DNA of 64,000 nucleotides, taken from assembly GCA_030448185.1 (NCBI GenBank), contig JAUJNL010000009.1:1-64000 (forward strand), given 5' to 3'. The position numbers and the translations under genes were made by a program. The notes beneath the pieces were generated by a model. The model saw only the letters and a program-made list of their open reading frames with translations, did not search any database and was not told where the DNA came from. The DNA comes from Cytophagales bacterium (lineage in GTDB: Bacteria; Bacteroidota; Bacteroidia; Cytophagales; 172606-1). Shown piece after piece: positions 48,317-56,472 of the stretch (position 1 is the first letter of the stretch; every line of letters begins with the position of its first letter).

Positions 48317-49150
48317 ATGACGAAAATCACTTTGATTGGTGCTGGTGGCAAAATGGGTTGCCGCCTCACGGACAATTTCCAGAACTGCACCCAGTATACC
48401 CTCGATTACCTGGAAGTAAGCCCGCAGGGCATTGAAAACCTGAAGCAACGCAATGTTACGGTAAGTGACCAGAAAGAATCCGTTCCGCAGGCCGATGTAG
48501 TGATTCTGGCGGTACCCGATGTTGCTATCGGGGCTATTTCACGCGAAATTATTCCGATGATGAAACCAGGCTCCCTGGTAATGACCCTTGACCCTGCTGC
48601 TCCCCTGGACGGCGTAATTCATCACCGCGACGATTTAGGATATGTAATTGCTCATCCCTGTCATCCGTCTGTTTTTAATTGGGAACCTACTGAAAAGGCT
48701 TTCCGTGACTTCTACGGCGGTATTTCGGCTAAGCAATCTATTGTAGTAGCCTTAATGCATGGCTCCGAAGCACACTACCAGTTGGGTGAAAAAGTAGCCC
48801 AGGACATGTACCAGCCCATTAAGGACACGCACCGCATTACCCTGGAGCAGATGGCCATTCTGGAGCCGGCCATGGTAGAGACCCTGGCTCAGACTTGTAT
48901 GGAGGTAGTAAAAGAGGGCTACGACCAGATCGTGGAACTGGGTGTGCCCGAAGCCGCAGCGCGTGATTTCGTACTCGGCCACCTCCGCATTCAGATTGCC
49001 GTGCTGTTCAAAGAAGTAAATGGGACTTTCTCCGATGCCGCTTATAAAATCAGCAAGCGGGCCAAGCCTATCTTATTCAAGGAAGAGTGGAAACGCATCT
49101 TCGAAATGGACGACATCCGGGAGCAGGTAAAGGATATCACCCGGAAGTAG
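48317..49150 (+). CDS. apnO: 6-phosphogluconate-dehydrogenase-like oxidoreductase, probable D-apionate oxidoisomerase
   Basis: The 277-residue protein starts TKITLIGAGGKMGCRLTDNF (NAD-binding GxGGKMG) and has LDPAAPLDGVIHHRDDLGYVIAHPCHPSVF, VVALMHGSEAHYQLGE and a helical C-terminus with AAARDFVLGHLRIQIAVLFKE, which match the phosphogluconate dehydrogenase C-terminal-like family in which D-apionate oxidoisomerase (ApnO) was defined. ApnO turns D-apionate into 3-oxo-isoapionate with NAD. It is the last gene of the plus-strand arm, after the TIM-barrel gene. Together with the lactonase and Gfo/Idh genes it completes the predicted path. I rely on memory of the family for the specific name. Confidence 0.68.
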   Translation: MTKITLIGAGGKMGCRLTDNFQNCTQYTLDYLEVSPQGIENLKQRNVTVSDQKESVPQADVVILAVPDVAIGAISREIIPMMKPGSLVMTLDPAAPLDGVIHHRDDLGYVIAHPCHPSVFNWEPTEKAFRDFYGGISAKQSIVVALMHGSEAHYQLGEKVAQDMYQPIKDTHRITLEQMAILEPAMVETLAQTCMEVVKEGYDQIVELGVPEAAARDFVLGHLRIQIAVLFKEVNGTFSDAAYKISKRAKPILFKEEWKRIFEMDDIREQVKDITRK

Positions 49151-49185
49151 GCACGATGATGGGAAGGATGAAAGGATGGGTGTGA

Positions 49186-49644
49186 TTACTCATCCTTCTT
49201 TTCATCTATTCTCTTCAAACTCTCTGAGTTAATGCAGTACCGTAAACCAGATGGTTCAGGGCCATCGGGAAATACATGGCCCAGGTGGCCATCGCAGACG
49301 TTGCATTGCACTTCTATTCGGCGCATGCCGTGACTGTCATCATAGAGATACTTAATCGCTGCTTTAATGATTGGTTGGGTAAAACTAGGCCAGCCGGAGA
49401 TGGCATGGTACTTTTCGGTAGAGTTGAATAAGGGACTGCCACAACCGGCACAAACGTACACCCCCGGATCGTACGACCGGCAATAGGCATTCCGGTAAGG
49501 AGACTCCGTTCCTTTTTGCCGCATCACCTGATATTGCGCCGGGGTAAGTTGCTGCATCCACGCTTCCTCCGACTTCTCTACCCGCCGTTCGGGTTCCGGA
49601 TTGCCGTATCGGGCAAACTTAAGTACGTCTATCCAGCGTAGCAT
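49186..49644 (-). CDS. msrB: Peptide-methionine (R)-S-oxide reductase
   Basis: MsrB reduces methionine R-sulfoxide in proteins. The 152-residue protein has the zinc cysteines CAGCGSPLF and CNVCDGHLGHVF, the YHAISGWPSF substrate loop and the catalytic RYCINSESLK. I choose ATG 49644; it fits the family and the upstream codons belong to the GH127 remnant. No signal peptide, so cytoplasmic. It is convergent with the sugar island. Confidence 0.96.
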   Translation of the reverse strand: MLRWIDVLKFARYGNPEPERRVEKSEEAWMQQLTPAQYQVMRQKGTESPYRNAYCRSYDPGVYVCAGCGSPLFNSTEKYHAISGWPSFTQPIIKAAIKYLYDDSHGMRRIEVQCNVCDGHLGHVFPDGPEPSGLRYCINSESLKRIDEKKDE

Positions 49645-49657
49645 ACAGAGACTGCGT

Positions 49658-49846
49658 TTACTTTTTATTGGTGGGTTGCAGATCCGACATTTTATCAAAG
49701 ACGATACTGTAATGGCCCTTGGTACAGACTTTCAGGTACTGCCCTTCTCCAGTCAGGCGGTATAGGTCGGCCAGCCCTACCAGGTTAGAGAGCATTTCGT
49801 ATGCAGGTATTACCGCATCGGTTGTGAGTGTTATTCCAGGAAGCAT
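49658..49846 (-). pseudogene. Remnant of a GH127 (beta-L-arabinofuranosidase-like) gene
   Basis: A fragment of about 60 residues, AVIPAYEMLSNLVGLADLYRLTGEGQYL, resembles the Glu-containing helix of GH127 glycosidases (…YEILSNLIGLLELYKVTG in typical members) but the rest of the ~600-residue enzyme is missing on both sides. It has no start of its own and abuts msrB. I read it as a deletion remnant. GH127 enzymes release plant-derived L-arabinose, which would fit a plant-sugar theme of the neighbouring island. Confidence 0.55.
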
Positions 49847-49931
49847 CAGTTCAATTGTTAATAATGTACTGCTCGTTGGGCTTAGGTCCGGATAATCCGT
49901 TACTGCCGAAAGCACCTATTCCGAAAGTATA

Positions 49932-51065
49932 CTACCTTTTGTTGTTGCCTTTGATTCTAAACAGATCAGCGGTGACGTCTGATTTGTTCTTGCTCCGCTC
50001 GGATGATGGGCTGTCATATACCACCATTAGCTTATGATTACTCAACAGGGTCATGCCTTCTGCCCGGTCTTTGCCCGCATTTTCTTCTACCCCATGTGGG
50101 ATATCCATGATTCGCTTTATCTGTTTGCGTTGAACGAGTGACTGCTGAGAATGCCTGGTTTTAGGCAAAGCATTGTTCCAGCGGAATAACGCAATGGTGC
50201 CATCAAGGTCCATGGTTGGGCCCGCCAGGAGTAAAAAATCCTTGCCGGCGGGGGTAATATCCCGGATGCCCATACCCGATAAATCAAGGAAGTGTTTCTT
50301 ATAGACTAAGCCCTTGGAACCTGTTTTCTTCAGCCCCAGCCGGCGTTTGCCGAGCTTTTTGGTTTTTATTTCCAGTACCATGGCCCAGCCCCTCAATACA
50401 GGCCCTCTTAAGCCCAAAAAAAGCCTTTTTCCGTCCACAGCGAGCCCTTCTATATCCAGGCCGTTATCCTTACCGGGAATACTGAGGAAGTCTTTCAGGT
50501 GGGTGTCCTTTTGTAACGCTTTCATTAGCCGATTGGTCTTCTTATGACCAGTTAGCCGGGCAGCCGTTAGTTTTTTGCCGGGATGATCCGGATCGGGACA
50601 ACTTTTTTTCAAGGTATACTTTCCCGTTTTTTGGTTTTTAACCAGGGGAATCCGGGCCAGTATAAAACGGTTTGGTTCGGCTATTACCTGGCTCAGGTCC
50701 TTAATCTGCTCCTTCCGGGAATCTTCTTCCTGAGGCTGCTTACGCTTCAGGCTATGTGAACCTACTACCCACAGGTAGTGATCTTCGAAGTCGAGTCCTT
50801 CGATATCCATCTCAGACTGCTCCTTTCCCGATAGGGAAATATAGTCGCCCAAGGAGAAAACTTTATGCTTGCTGAACCCCTTTTTGGTCTTTTTTAATCT
50901 TTCCAGACTCGCCCCTTCATCACCTGCCAGGAAAAGGTACTTACCTACTTTTACCAGTGCAGATAAGCCTTCCCGGGGATGCTTTTGCTTATCTTTCTTT
51001 TTGGAAAGCTTTTTAAAATGAAGGATTGTTGATTCAAGGTGCATATTTCTAGTGAAAAGTTTCAT
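49932..51065 (-). CDS. DUF3616 domain protein
   Basis: The 377-residue protein matches the DUF3616 family in layout: a six-to-seven-bladed propeller-like chain with REGLSALVKVGKYLFLAGDEGASLERL, EMDIEGLDFEDHYLWVVGSHS, GLDIEGLAVDGKRLFLGLRGPVL and DRAEGMTLLSNHKLMVVYDSPS repeated acidic-Gly motifs. It is Lys-rich and lacks a signal peptide. Function is unknown; the repeated D-x-E-G-L motifs suggest metal or ligand sites at blade edges. It stands alone. Confidence 0.82.
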   Translation of the reverse strand: MKLFTRNMHLESTILHFKKLSKKKDKQKHPREGLSALVKVGKYLFLAGDEGASLERLKKTKKGFSKHKVFSLGDYISLSGKEQSEMDIEGLDFEDHYLWVVGSHSLKRKQPQEEDSRKEQIKDLSQVIAEPNRFILARIPLVKNQKTGKYTLKKSCPDPDHPGKKLTAARLTGHKKTNRLMKALQKDTHLKDFLSIPGKDNGLDIEGLAVDGKRLFLGLRGPVLRGWAMVLEIKTKKLGKRRLGLKKTGSKGLVYKKHFLDLSGMGIRDITPAGKDFLLLAGPTMDLDGTIALFRWNNALPKTRHSQQSLVQRKQIKRIMDIPHGVEENAGKDRAEGMTLLSNHKLMVVYDSPSSERSKNKSDVTADLFRIKGNNKR

Positions 51066-51263
51066 TGTGATAGTTCAATGGGATGGTTTACGAAAACTGC
51101 TGCAGATGGGTGCAGTGAGTACTTGTCCTGGCCTTGAGCAGGAGTAGTTGGTGCGTGCATCCGGGAATTATTTATGAAAATGTAGGATATACAAAACCTA
51201 TTCTACCCTAATTGAGTAGTAAGTTCCATTCGTATACGCTCAATCAAACTTTTTACCACAAGC

Positions 51264-52184
51264 ATGCCATCAACGTTGTTACCTAACACTTATGAAGTAA
51301 TTATTGTAGGAGGAGGGCCAGCCGGTTTAAGTGCAGCATTGGTACTGGGACGCTGCCGCAGAAGGGTATTGGTTTGTGATTCGGGAGAATCACGCAATGA
51401 GACATCTGATTGCCTGACGGGCTATCTAACCCGGGACGGAATTCCTCCGAAAGAATTTTTAGCCATTGGCCGGGAGCAATTACGGCCTTACGGAGTGGAA
51501 TGGAAGAATACCCGGATTGTAAAAGCCCTTTGCCGCCCGGATGGCACTTTTGAGTTGAAATCGGAAGAAGGCGAGACCTTAATCAGCAAAAAGTTGTTGC
51601 TGGCAACCGGCCTCAAGGACTATTGGCCCGAAATTCCGGGGTCTGCGCCTTTCTATGGTAAAACGGTGCATCACTGTCCGTACTGTGATGGATGGGAGTC
51701 CAGGGACAAGCCTATAGTAGCTTACGCACTTGGAAGTGTAGGTGTGGGTCTGGCCCTTTCACTTAAAACCTGGAGCCCCGATGTCACACTCTGCACAGAT
51801 GGCACCAAACGGGTCACCACGGATGATAAGGAAAAACTGGCCCGGAATGGGGTGAAGCTGCGCACGGAAAGAATTATAAGGGCCGAAGGAAAAGGCACGC
51901 AAATAGAACAGTTGGTCTTTGAAAACGGAATCACTATTCCGTGTCAGGCGCTGTTTTTTAACCTGGCCTCGGTACAACGGTCCGACTTGCCTAGTCAGCT
52001 ACAATGTGAATTTACGTCTAAAGGCGTCGTAAAATCAGATCTCAAGCAGAAAACGCACATAACCGGTTTGTACATAGCCGGGGATGCCGACCGGGATATG
52101 CAGCAGGTTATTATTGCGGCCGCTGAAGGAGCCAAGGCAGGCATTAATATCAATAAGGAACTGCAACTGGAAGCGTATGTATAG
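51264..52184 (+). CDS. Thioredoxin reductase-like FAD/NAD(P) oxidoreductase
   Basis: The 306-residue flavoprotein has the FAD-binding Rossmann fold (EVIIVGGGPAGLSAALVLGRCRRRVLVCDSG), the dithiol-type HHCPYCDGWES (CxxC) at about residues 134-144, a degenerate NADP-domain glycine motif (ALGSVGVGLALSL) and the final FAD motif GLYIAGDADRDMQQVIIAAAEGAKAG. It resembles the low-molecular-weight thioredoxin reductase group that includes bacillithiol- and ferredoxin-type reductases. The NAD(P) loop lacks the standard GxGxxA/G, so the electron donor is uncertain. It is not next to a thioredoxin gene. Confidence 0.88.
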   Translation: MPSTLLPNTYEVIIVGGGPAGLSAALVLGRCRRRVLVCDSGESRNETSDCLTGYLTRDGIPPKEFLAIGREQLRPYGVEWKNTRIVKALCRPDGTFELKSEEGETLISKKLLLATGLKDYWPEIPGSAPFYGKTVHHCPYCDGWESRDKPIVAYALGSVGVGLALSLKTWSPDVTLCTDGTKRVTTDDKEKLARNGVKLRTERIIRAEGKGTQIEQLVFENGITIPCQALFFNLASVQRSDLPSQLQCEFTSKGVVKSDLKQKTHITGLYIAGDADRDMQQVIIAAAEGAKAGININKELQLEAYV

Positions 52185-52426
52185 CTGTCTAAGTTGGTAA
52201 TTATGGATGAGGGGTGGTGATAGATAAAAAGGTGTAACATAAGCTACTGTAAGGCCTTTAAGCGGATTGGTAATCCGATTTAGCACCATCCCTCATTTAT
52301 GGATGACAAGACGGTGAATTGACTAATTGTATTCCTATTCCCTTTACCTATAAGGTTGTTTTTACGTACAACCGAAGAAGGAAATTTGGAAAAAGAATTC
52401 ATTCTTATTTTAACCATTACTATAAT
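52185..52426. other. Gap before the IS element
   Basis: About 240 AT-rich bases with no supported ORF. It probably contains the original promoter of the small gene at 53407, now split off by the IS insertion. Confidence 0.35.
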
Positions 52427-53405
52427 AGACTTGTTCGGGTTTGGTAATGAGGGTATTATTGCAAAAGTACAGAAAACCGGATTAGCATGAGAATCAGCAT
52501 TTATCCTAACGCCAAGAGTGATCGGGATTACCGTTCAGCCGTAGGATTAGGTAAAGAACAGTTTAAGGCCTTGGCTGAGAAATTCAGTGCCTGTTATCAG
52601 GTACCCCAGTACGAGTTTGTGGAGAACTTCGGCCATGAGAGGGCGATCCAAAGCGGGGCAGAAGGTTTGTTTCTGGTCCTGTTTTACCTGAAAAACTATC
52701 CTACTCTGGACGTGTTGGCGATGAGTTTCGGGGTGAGCAGAAGTGTGGTAAGCGGTTATGTGAATCAATTTCAATCCATCCTCAAGACGGTACTCCATCA
52801 GGAAAACGTTATGCCGTAGCGGGAATTTTCCAACAAAGAGCAACTGGAAGCAGCCTTGAAAGACGTACCGCTATTACGCTTTGATGCCACCGAAAGAGCT
52901 ACGCAACGCCCCCAGCATGAGCAGCAACAGAAAGAGCAGTACTCCGGAAAAAAAAACAGCATACCCTGAAAAACACCCTTATTGCCAGTACAATCGGCTG
53001 CATCTTATTTCTGGGTAAGACCGCTTGCGGGAGTAAACATGACTTTACCCTGCTCAAAGAAGAATTCGGCAAGGACTGGCTGGAGCAGTATTTCCTGTGC
53101 GTGGATTTAGGTTATCAGGGCATTGATAAGCATTTTTCTTGTCAAGGCCTCATTCAGGGAATCAAACGCAGGAAAGGAGAGAAGCTTTTCCAATGGGAGA
53201 AAGAGTACAACCAGCGAGTCAGTAGACTTCGAATCAGAGTAGAACATGCTATAGCCGGATTAAAAAGATACCGGATACTCTGTGATAAGCTTAGAGTAAA
53301 ATCCCTACAAGTAGCTGACCAAGTGGTAGAATTAGGAGCCGGATTATGGAACTACTATTTCAAGTCAAAATCAATAACTGCCTGATTTTAAATAAGAACA
53401 AGTCT
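52427..53405 (+). mobile_element. IS5-family (ISL2-like) insertion sequence
   Basis: A 979-base element with 10-base terminal inverted repeats AGACTTGTTC (52427) and GAACAAGTCT (to 53405), flanked by a 3-base target duplication AAT (52424-52426 and 53406-53408), as expected for the ISL2 group. It encodes one transposase, now broken. Confidence 0.85.
52487..53385 (+). pseudogene. IS5-like transposase, interrupted
   Basis: The N-terminal half is a helix-turn-helix region (LAMSFGVSRSVVSGYVNQF). After an in-frame TAG at 52817-52819 it continues REFSNKEQLEAALKDVPLLRFDATERATQRP, the DDE motif start (D of DATER). A further frame change at the A8 run (52951-52958) is needed to read KQHTLKNTLIASTIGC, CVDLGYQGI (second D) and the final RVSRLRIRVEHAIAGLKRY with the catalytic Glu. 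With the two lesions the protein is inactive unless one is a base-call error. Total length about 300 residues, normal for the family. Confidence 0.85.
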
Positions 53406-53406
53406 A

Positions 53407-53688
53407 ATGAACGCACAAGATGGTTTTATTGAGAAAAATCAAAAGCAGCAAGTGCTTGATTCTATTCAACAGATGAAGGATTCGGTAGAGAACAATCCTG
53501 GATGGGAAGCCGAAAAAAGGCAGGAGGCAAGTGATGCCCTCTCCCGGATTGGGGATTGTGTGGCCAGTGGCCGGGCTCCTTCCAAGACGGATTTCGATGA
53601 CCTGATGAAAGCGGTTGGCGATAATGAAGACCTTACCTCTCAGGCCCTGCAAATTGTGGAACGGTTCGGGTATATCCCATCACTTTAA
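53407..53688 (+). CDS. Small acidic protein of unknown function
   Basis: The 93-residue protein MNAQDGFIEKNQKQQVLDSI is helical and acidic, with no signal or membrane segment. I do not recognise a family. Its ATG lies inside the IS target duplication, so the sequence just upstream is now the right end of the IS, with no good ribosome-binding site (AAATAAGAACAAGTCTA). It may be silenced or be driven by the IS. Confidence 0.6.
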   Translation: MNAQDGFIEKNQKQQVLDSIQQMKDSVENNPGWEAEKRQEASDALSRIGDCVASGRAPSKTDFDDLMKAVGDNEDLTSQALQIVERFGYIPSL

Positions 53689-53762
53689 AACTATAGGTCC
53701 GGCAGGTTACGGCCCTATATGTAAGTCCCGGTCATTCATTTTGTTTCGTTAAAACAAACCTT

Positions 53763-54134
53763 ATGGAAACAGTAGCACTGATAGCTCACAACCAGAAAAA
53801 GAATGAAATGTTGGAATGGGTAAAAGAGCACCGGGATATACTGAAGAAGTACAAACTTGTGGGTACCGGCAGCACGGCTGAACTGATCAATAGCATACTC
53901 GAATTGGGCGTAGAACCTTTCGGGCACGGTCCGCAAGGAGGCGATATCCTGCTGGCCGCTAAAATCCTTCAGGATGAAGTGCAAAGGATCATCTTTTTTA
54001 TGGACCCCCACACCCCTCATAGTCACGAACACGACATTCAGACCTTAATCAGAACGGCGGTCAGCAATAATATTCCGATTGCCCTGAATCGGGCTTCGGC
54101 CGATTATATGATGCGTGAGAAACCAGCTAAATAA
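53763..54134 (+). CDS. mgsA: Methylglyoxal synthase
   Basis: MgsA converts dihydroxyacetone phosphate to methylglyoxal, a phosphate-releasing bypass of lower glycolysis. The 123-residue protein has VALIAHNQKKNEMLEWV, VGTGSTAELI, the catalytic GPQGGDILLAAKI (Asp), FFMDPHTPHSHEHDIQTLIRTAVSNNIPIALNRASADYM. The catalytic Asp and substrate-binding His are present. It is followed by a 24-base-plus gap to the convergent LLM gene. Monocistronic. Confidence 0.94.
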   Translation: METVALIAHNQKKNEMLEWVKEHRDILKKYKLVGTGSTAELINSILELGVEPFGHGPQGGDILLAAKILQDEVQRIIFFMDPHTPHSHEHDIQTLIRTAVSNNIPIALNRASADYMMREKPAK

Positions 54135-54216
54135 GGCAGCCACCTATATTCGATTATAGGGCAGCCTCCCGGAAATCCTGGATGGCTGCTCTCGTTTCTT
54201 CTCTATGGGCTGGGCA

Positions 54217-55200
54217 TCAATGGGCTGCACCTGTCCTTACCGATTTAAGAGCTGGCAGTACTTCTTTGCCGAATGCTTCAATAAAAGGTTCCTGCTCCCG
54301 GTTCACGTTATGTAAAGTGATCCGGTCAAAGCCCATTTCCAGGTATTCACTGATCCAGTCAATGTGCCGGTTGGGGTCGGCCGAAATATGAATAAATTCG
54401 TCGAGGTCTTCGGGACGAATAAATTGGGCCGCCTCGTCAAACTGACCTACCGTGCTGAAATCGGCCAGGACATTGGAGGTGAAGATATTATTTCGCCACT
54501 GGTCAAAAGCGCCTTCCCGGGCGGCTTTCTCGGTAGCGGCGTAAGAAAGCTGAACTTTCAAAAATATAGGTTTCCCTTCCCCACCTCCCGCTTTAAAAGC
54601 ATCTATCACGGGTTGTAGCTGCGCCTTGGGCCGCGAAATGGTAATTAGTCCATCAGCCCAACTTCCCACCCAGCGGGCTGTCTCCTCAGTAATAGCTGCG
54701 CCAATCAGCATGGGTGGTTTTTCGGGCCGGGTGTAGAGTTTCGCATTTTCTACCGTTACCAATCCTTTATACCTTACAGTTTGGCCAGCCCATAAAGCCC
54801 GGATGATGTGGGCACATTCAAGCAAACGGGCATTCCGTTCCTGTTTGGTAGGCCAACGTTCACCGGTAATGTGTTCGTTTACGTTTTGCCCGGTCCCCAC
54901 AATCAGGGTGAATTTGCCGGGAAACATTTCTTCCAGGGTAGCGGCCGCCTGGGCCACAATAGCCGGATGGTACCGCTGGCCGGGAGCTGTTACGACCATG
55001 TGAGGGATGCCCGTTGCCTGCAAAGAGGCACCGAGCCAGGCATAGGCAAAACCACTCTGGCCCTGCCTTTCACTCCAGGGAAAGAAATGATCCGATGAAG
55101 AGACAAAATCAAAGCCGGCCGCTTTGGCCTGCTGAGCTAATTGCACCAGATGACTGGGCTTAAACTGTTCGTGGGAAGCGTGAAATCCTAATAGGGCCAT
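54217..55200 (-). CDS. LLM-class flavin-dependent oxidoreductase (TIGR03885-like)
   Basis: The 327-residue protein has the luciferase-like TIM barrel: MALLGFHASHEQFKPSHLVQLAQQAKAAGFDFVSSSDHFFPWSERQGQSGFAYAWLGASLQAT, VVTAPGQRYHPAIVAQAAATLEEMFPGKFTLIVGTGQNVNEHITGERWP and WVGSWADGLITISRP. It is closest to the 'probable non-F420' LLM group that uses FMN. Substrate unknown. I choose ATG 55200 as the start; the upstream 11 codons of the track ORF do not fit. Confidence 0.88.
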   Translation of the reverse strand: MALLGFHASHEQFKPSHLVQLAQQAKAAGFDFVSSSDHFFPWSERQGQSGFAYAWLGASLQATGIPHMVVTAPGQRYHPAIVAQAAATLEEMFPGKFTLIVGTGQNVNEHITGERWPTKQERNARLLECAHIIRALWAGQTVRYKGLVTVENAKLYTRPEKPPMLIGAAITEETARWVGSWADGLITISRPKAQLQPVIDAFKAGGGEGKPIFLKVQLSYAATEKAAREGAFDQWRNNIFTSNVLADFSTVGQFDEAAQFIRPEDLDEFIHISADPNRHIDWISEYLEMGFDRITLHNVNREQEPFIEAFGKEVLPALKSVRTGAAH

Positions 55201-55356
55201 ACGGTTATAAATGAGCAGGTACTGAGGTATCAATGGTTGTAATGACTAATACCTATCTTGTTTAATAAATAGAAAACAGGATAAGTTTTATACGTAAAGA
55301 AAGGCTATAAGTAGACATTCCATGAGCGGCCCGGCCTACAATTGTTCCTTAAGACT

Positions 55357-55881
55357 CTACTTACGGATGAGGGCCGAGTACAAATTGGCTCTCCCAAAGA
55401 GGGAAGGTTTTTCCTGCAGCTTCCCCACCAAAGGGTATCCTAACGGGCCAAATAAGTCCGGTAAGGATGCATACCTGATGGGATAGGGCACCCAAGGATT
55501 GGGTATATTCGTGTCGTATTCCACCAGCAGGAAATAACCCCTCTGGTTAAGGTACTGGCTCAACTTCGTAATACAAGCGGCTTTATCCTGTACATAATGC
55601 AACGAATTAGCCATTAGTATTCCATCCAGGCCTGAGAAAGGGAGCGGGTCGGCGATAAAATCCAGTTGCTGTTGTTGAATCAATACCTGATTGGGATTGG
55701 GCAGTGTTTTTAATCCTATAGTATCCTTATCAATGGCGTAAATCACACTGTGCACTGGCAATTGGTGGGCCAGTGCGTACGTAAACAAGCCGTTGCCGCA
55801 TCCCAGATCGGCCCAGGTAGCGGGTCTTGGCTCAGCCGGATTCTTATGTTTGATCAACGCGATAGCATCGGTAAGGTCCAT
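55357..55881 (-). CDS. Class I SAM-dependent methyltransferase
   Basis: The 174-residue protein has motif I ATWADLGCGNGLFTYALA, the acidic motif II at VIYAIDKDTIGL, LDGILMANSLHYVQDKAACITKL (post-I) and YFLLVEYDTN. It is a minimal methyltransferase fold. The acceptor cannot be told from sequence. Its C-terminal PLVGKLQEKPSLFGRANLYSAL is a typical loop of the small Methyltransf_11/12 group. It is separated from the Anbu island by a long AT-rich gap. Confidence 0.85.
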   Translation of the reverse strand: MDLTDAIALIKHKNPAEPRPATWADLGCGNGLFTYALAHQLPVHSVIYAIDKDTIGLKTLPNPNQVLIQQQQLDFIADPLPFSGLDGILMANSLHYVQDKAACITKLSQYLNQRGYFLLVEYDTNIPNPWVPYPIRYASLPDLFGPLGYPLVGKLQEKPSLFGRANLYSALIRK

Positions 55882-56472
55882 AGCAGAAAAGGTATTTTTT
55901 TAAATAGACGAGGGAGCAAATGAAATGGGAACATTAATATACGCGGATACCAAATAGCAAAAGATCAGCGATATTGTTAAGAATGGAAATATAAGGAGCG
56001 CTGCTGAAGTGCACATCATCCCGTTCTCACCTGTTAATTGAGAAAATGTAGATCATAGACTACATCCCGGTTAAGCGCTTGCATCGAAGACATATTAGAA
56101 AAATAGTATAATCGTCTGTAAGCGTATAAGTCTATTTTTAAATAAAAATATCCTACTACTTATAAAAAAACCAGAACTATACTTTTATTTTTAAACTTAG
56201 TACGCTAATTACAGTATAAATTATTAATTATGTTCCTATTTTTAAAAAGGCATAGTTGCCGAAACAGATTTTTTTGCTCCAATGCTGTTTTCTTGGAAAA
56301 AGAATAGATATGGCACCGGGTACTGGGAATACAGCAATGAAGCCGCCCAAGGATAAAGATTAATGAAGCCAGCTATTGAGGCCAGGGCAAAGTTTTGATC
56401 AAAACCGGGCCTTTAGTACTGGTCATTTACCAGATACAGTATATACAACCGCAATTACAACCGTAAAGATGT
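55882..56472. promoter_or_regulatory. AT-rich region upstream of the Anbu island
   Basis: About 590 bases, very AT-rich at 56090-56250, without a supported ORF. Near the end is GTTTTGATCAAAAC (56392-56405), a perfect 14-base palindrome inside a larger AGGCC...GGGCCT pair, 67 bases before the ATP-grasp start. It is a candidate operator or attenuator for the island. Confidence 0.5.
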
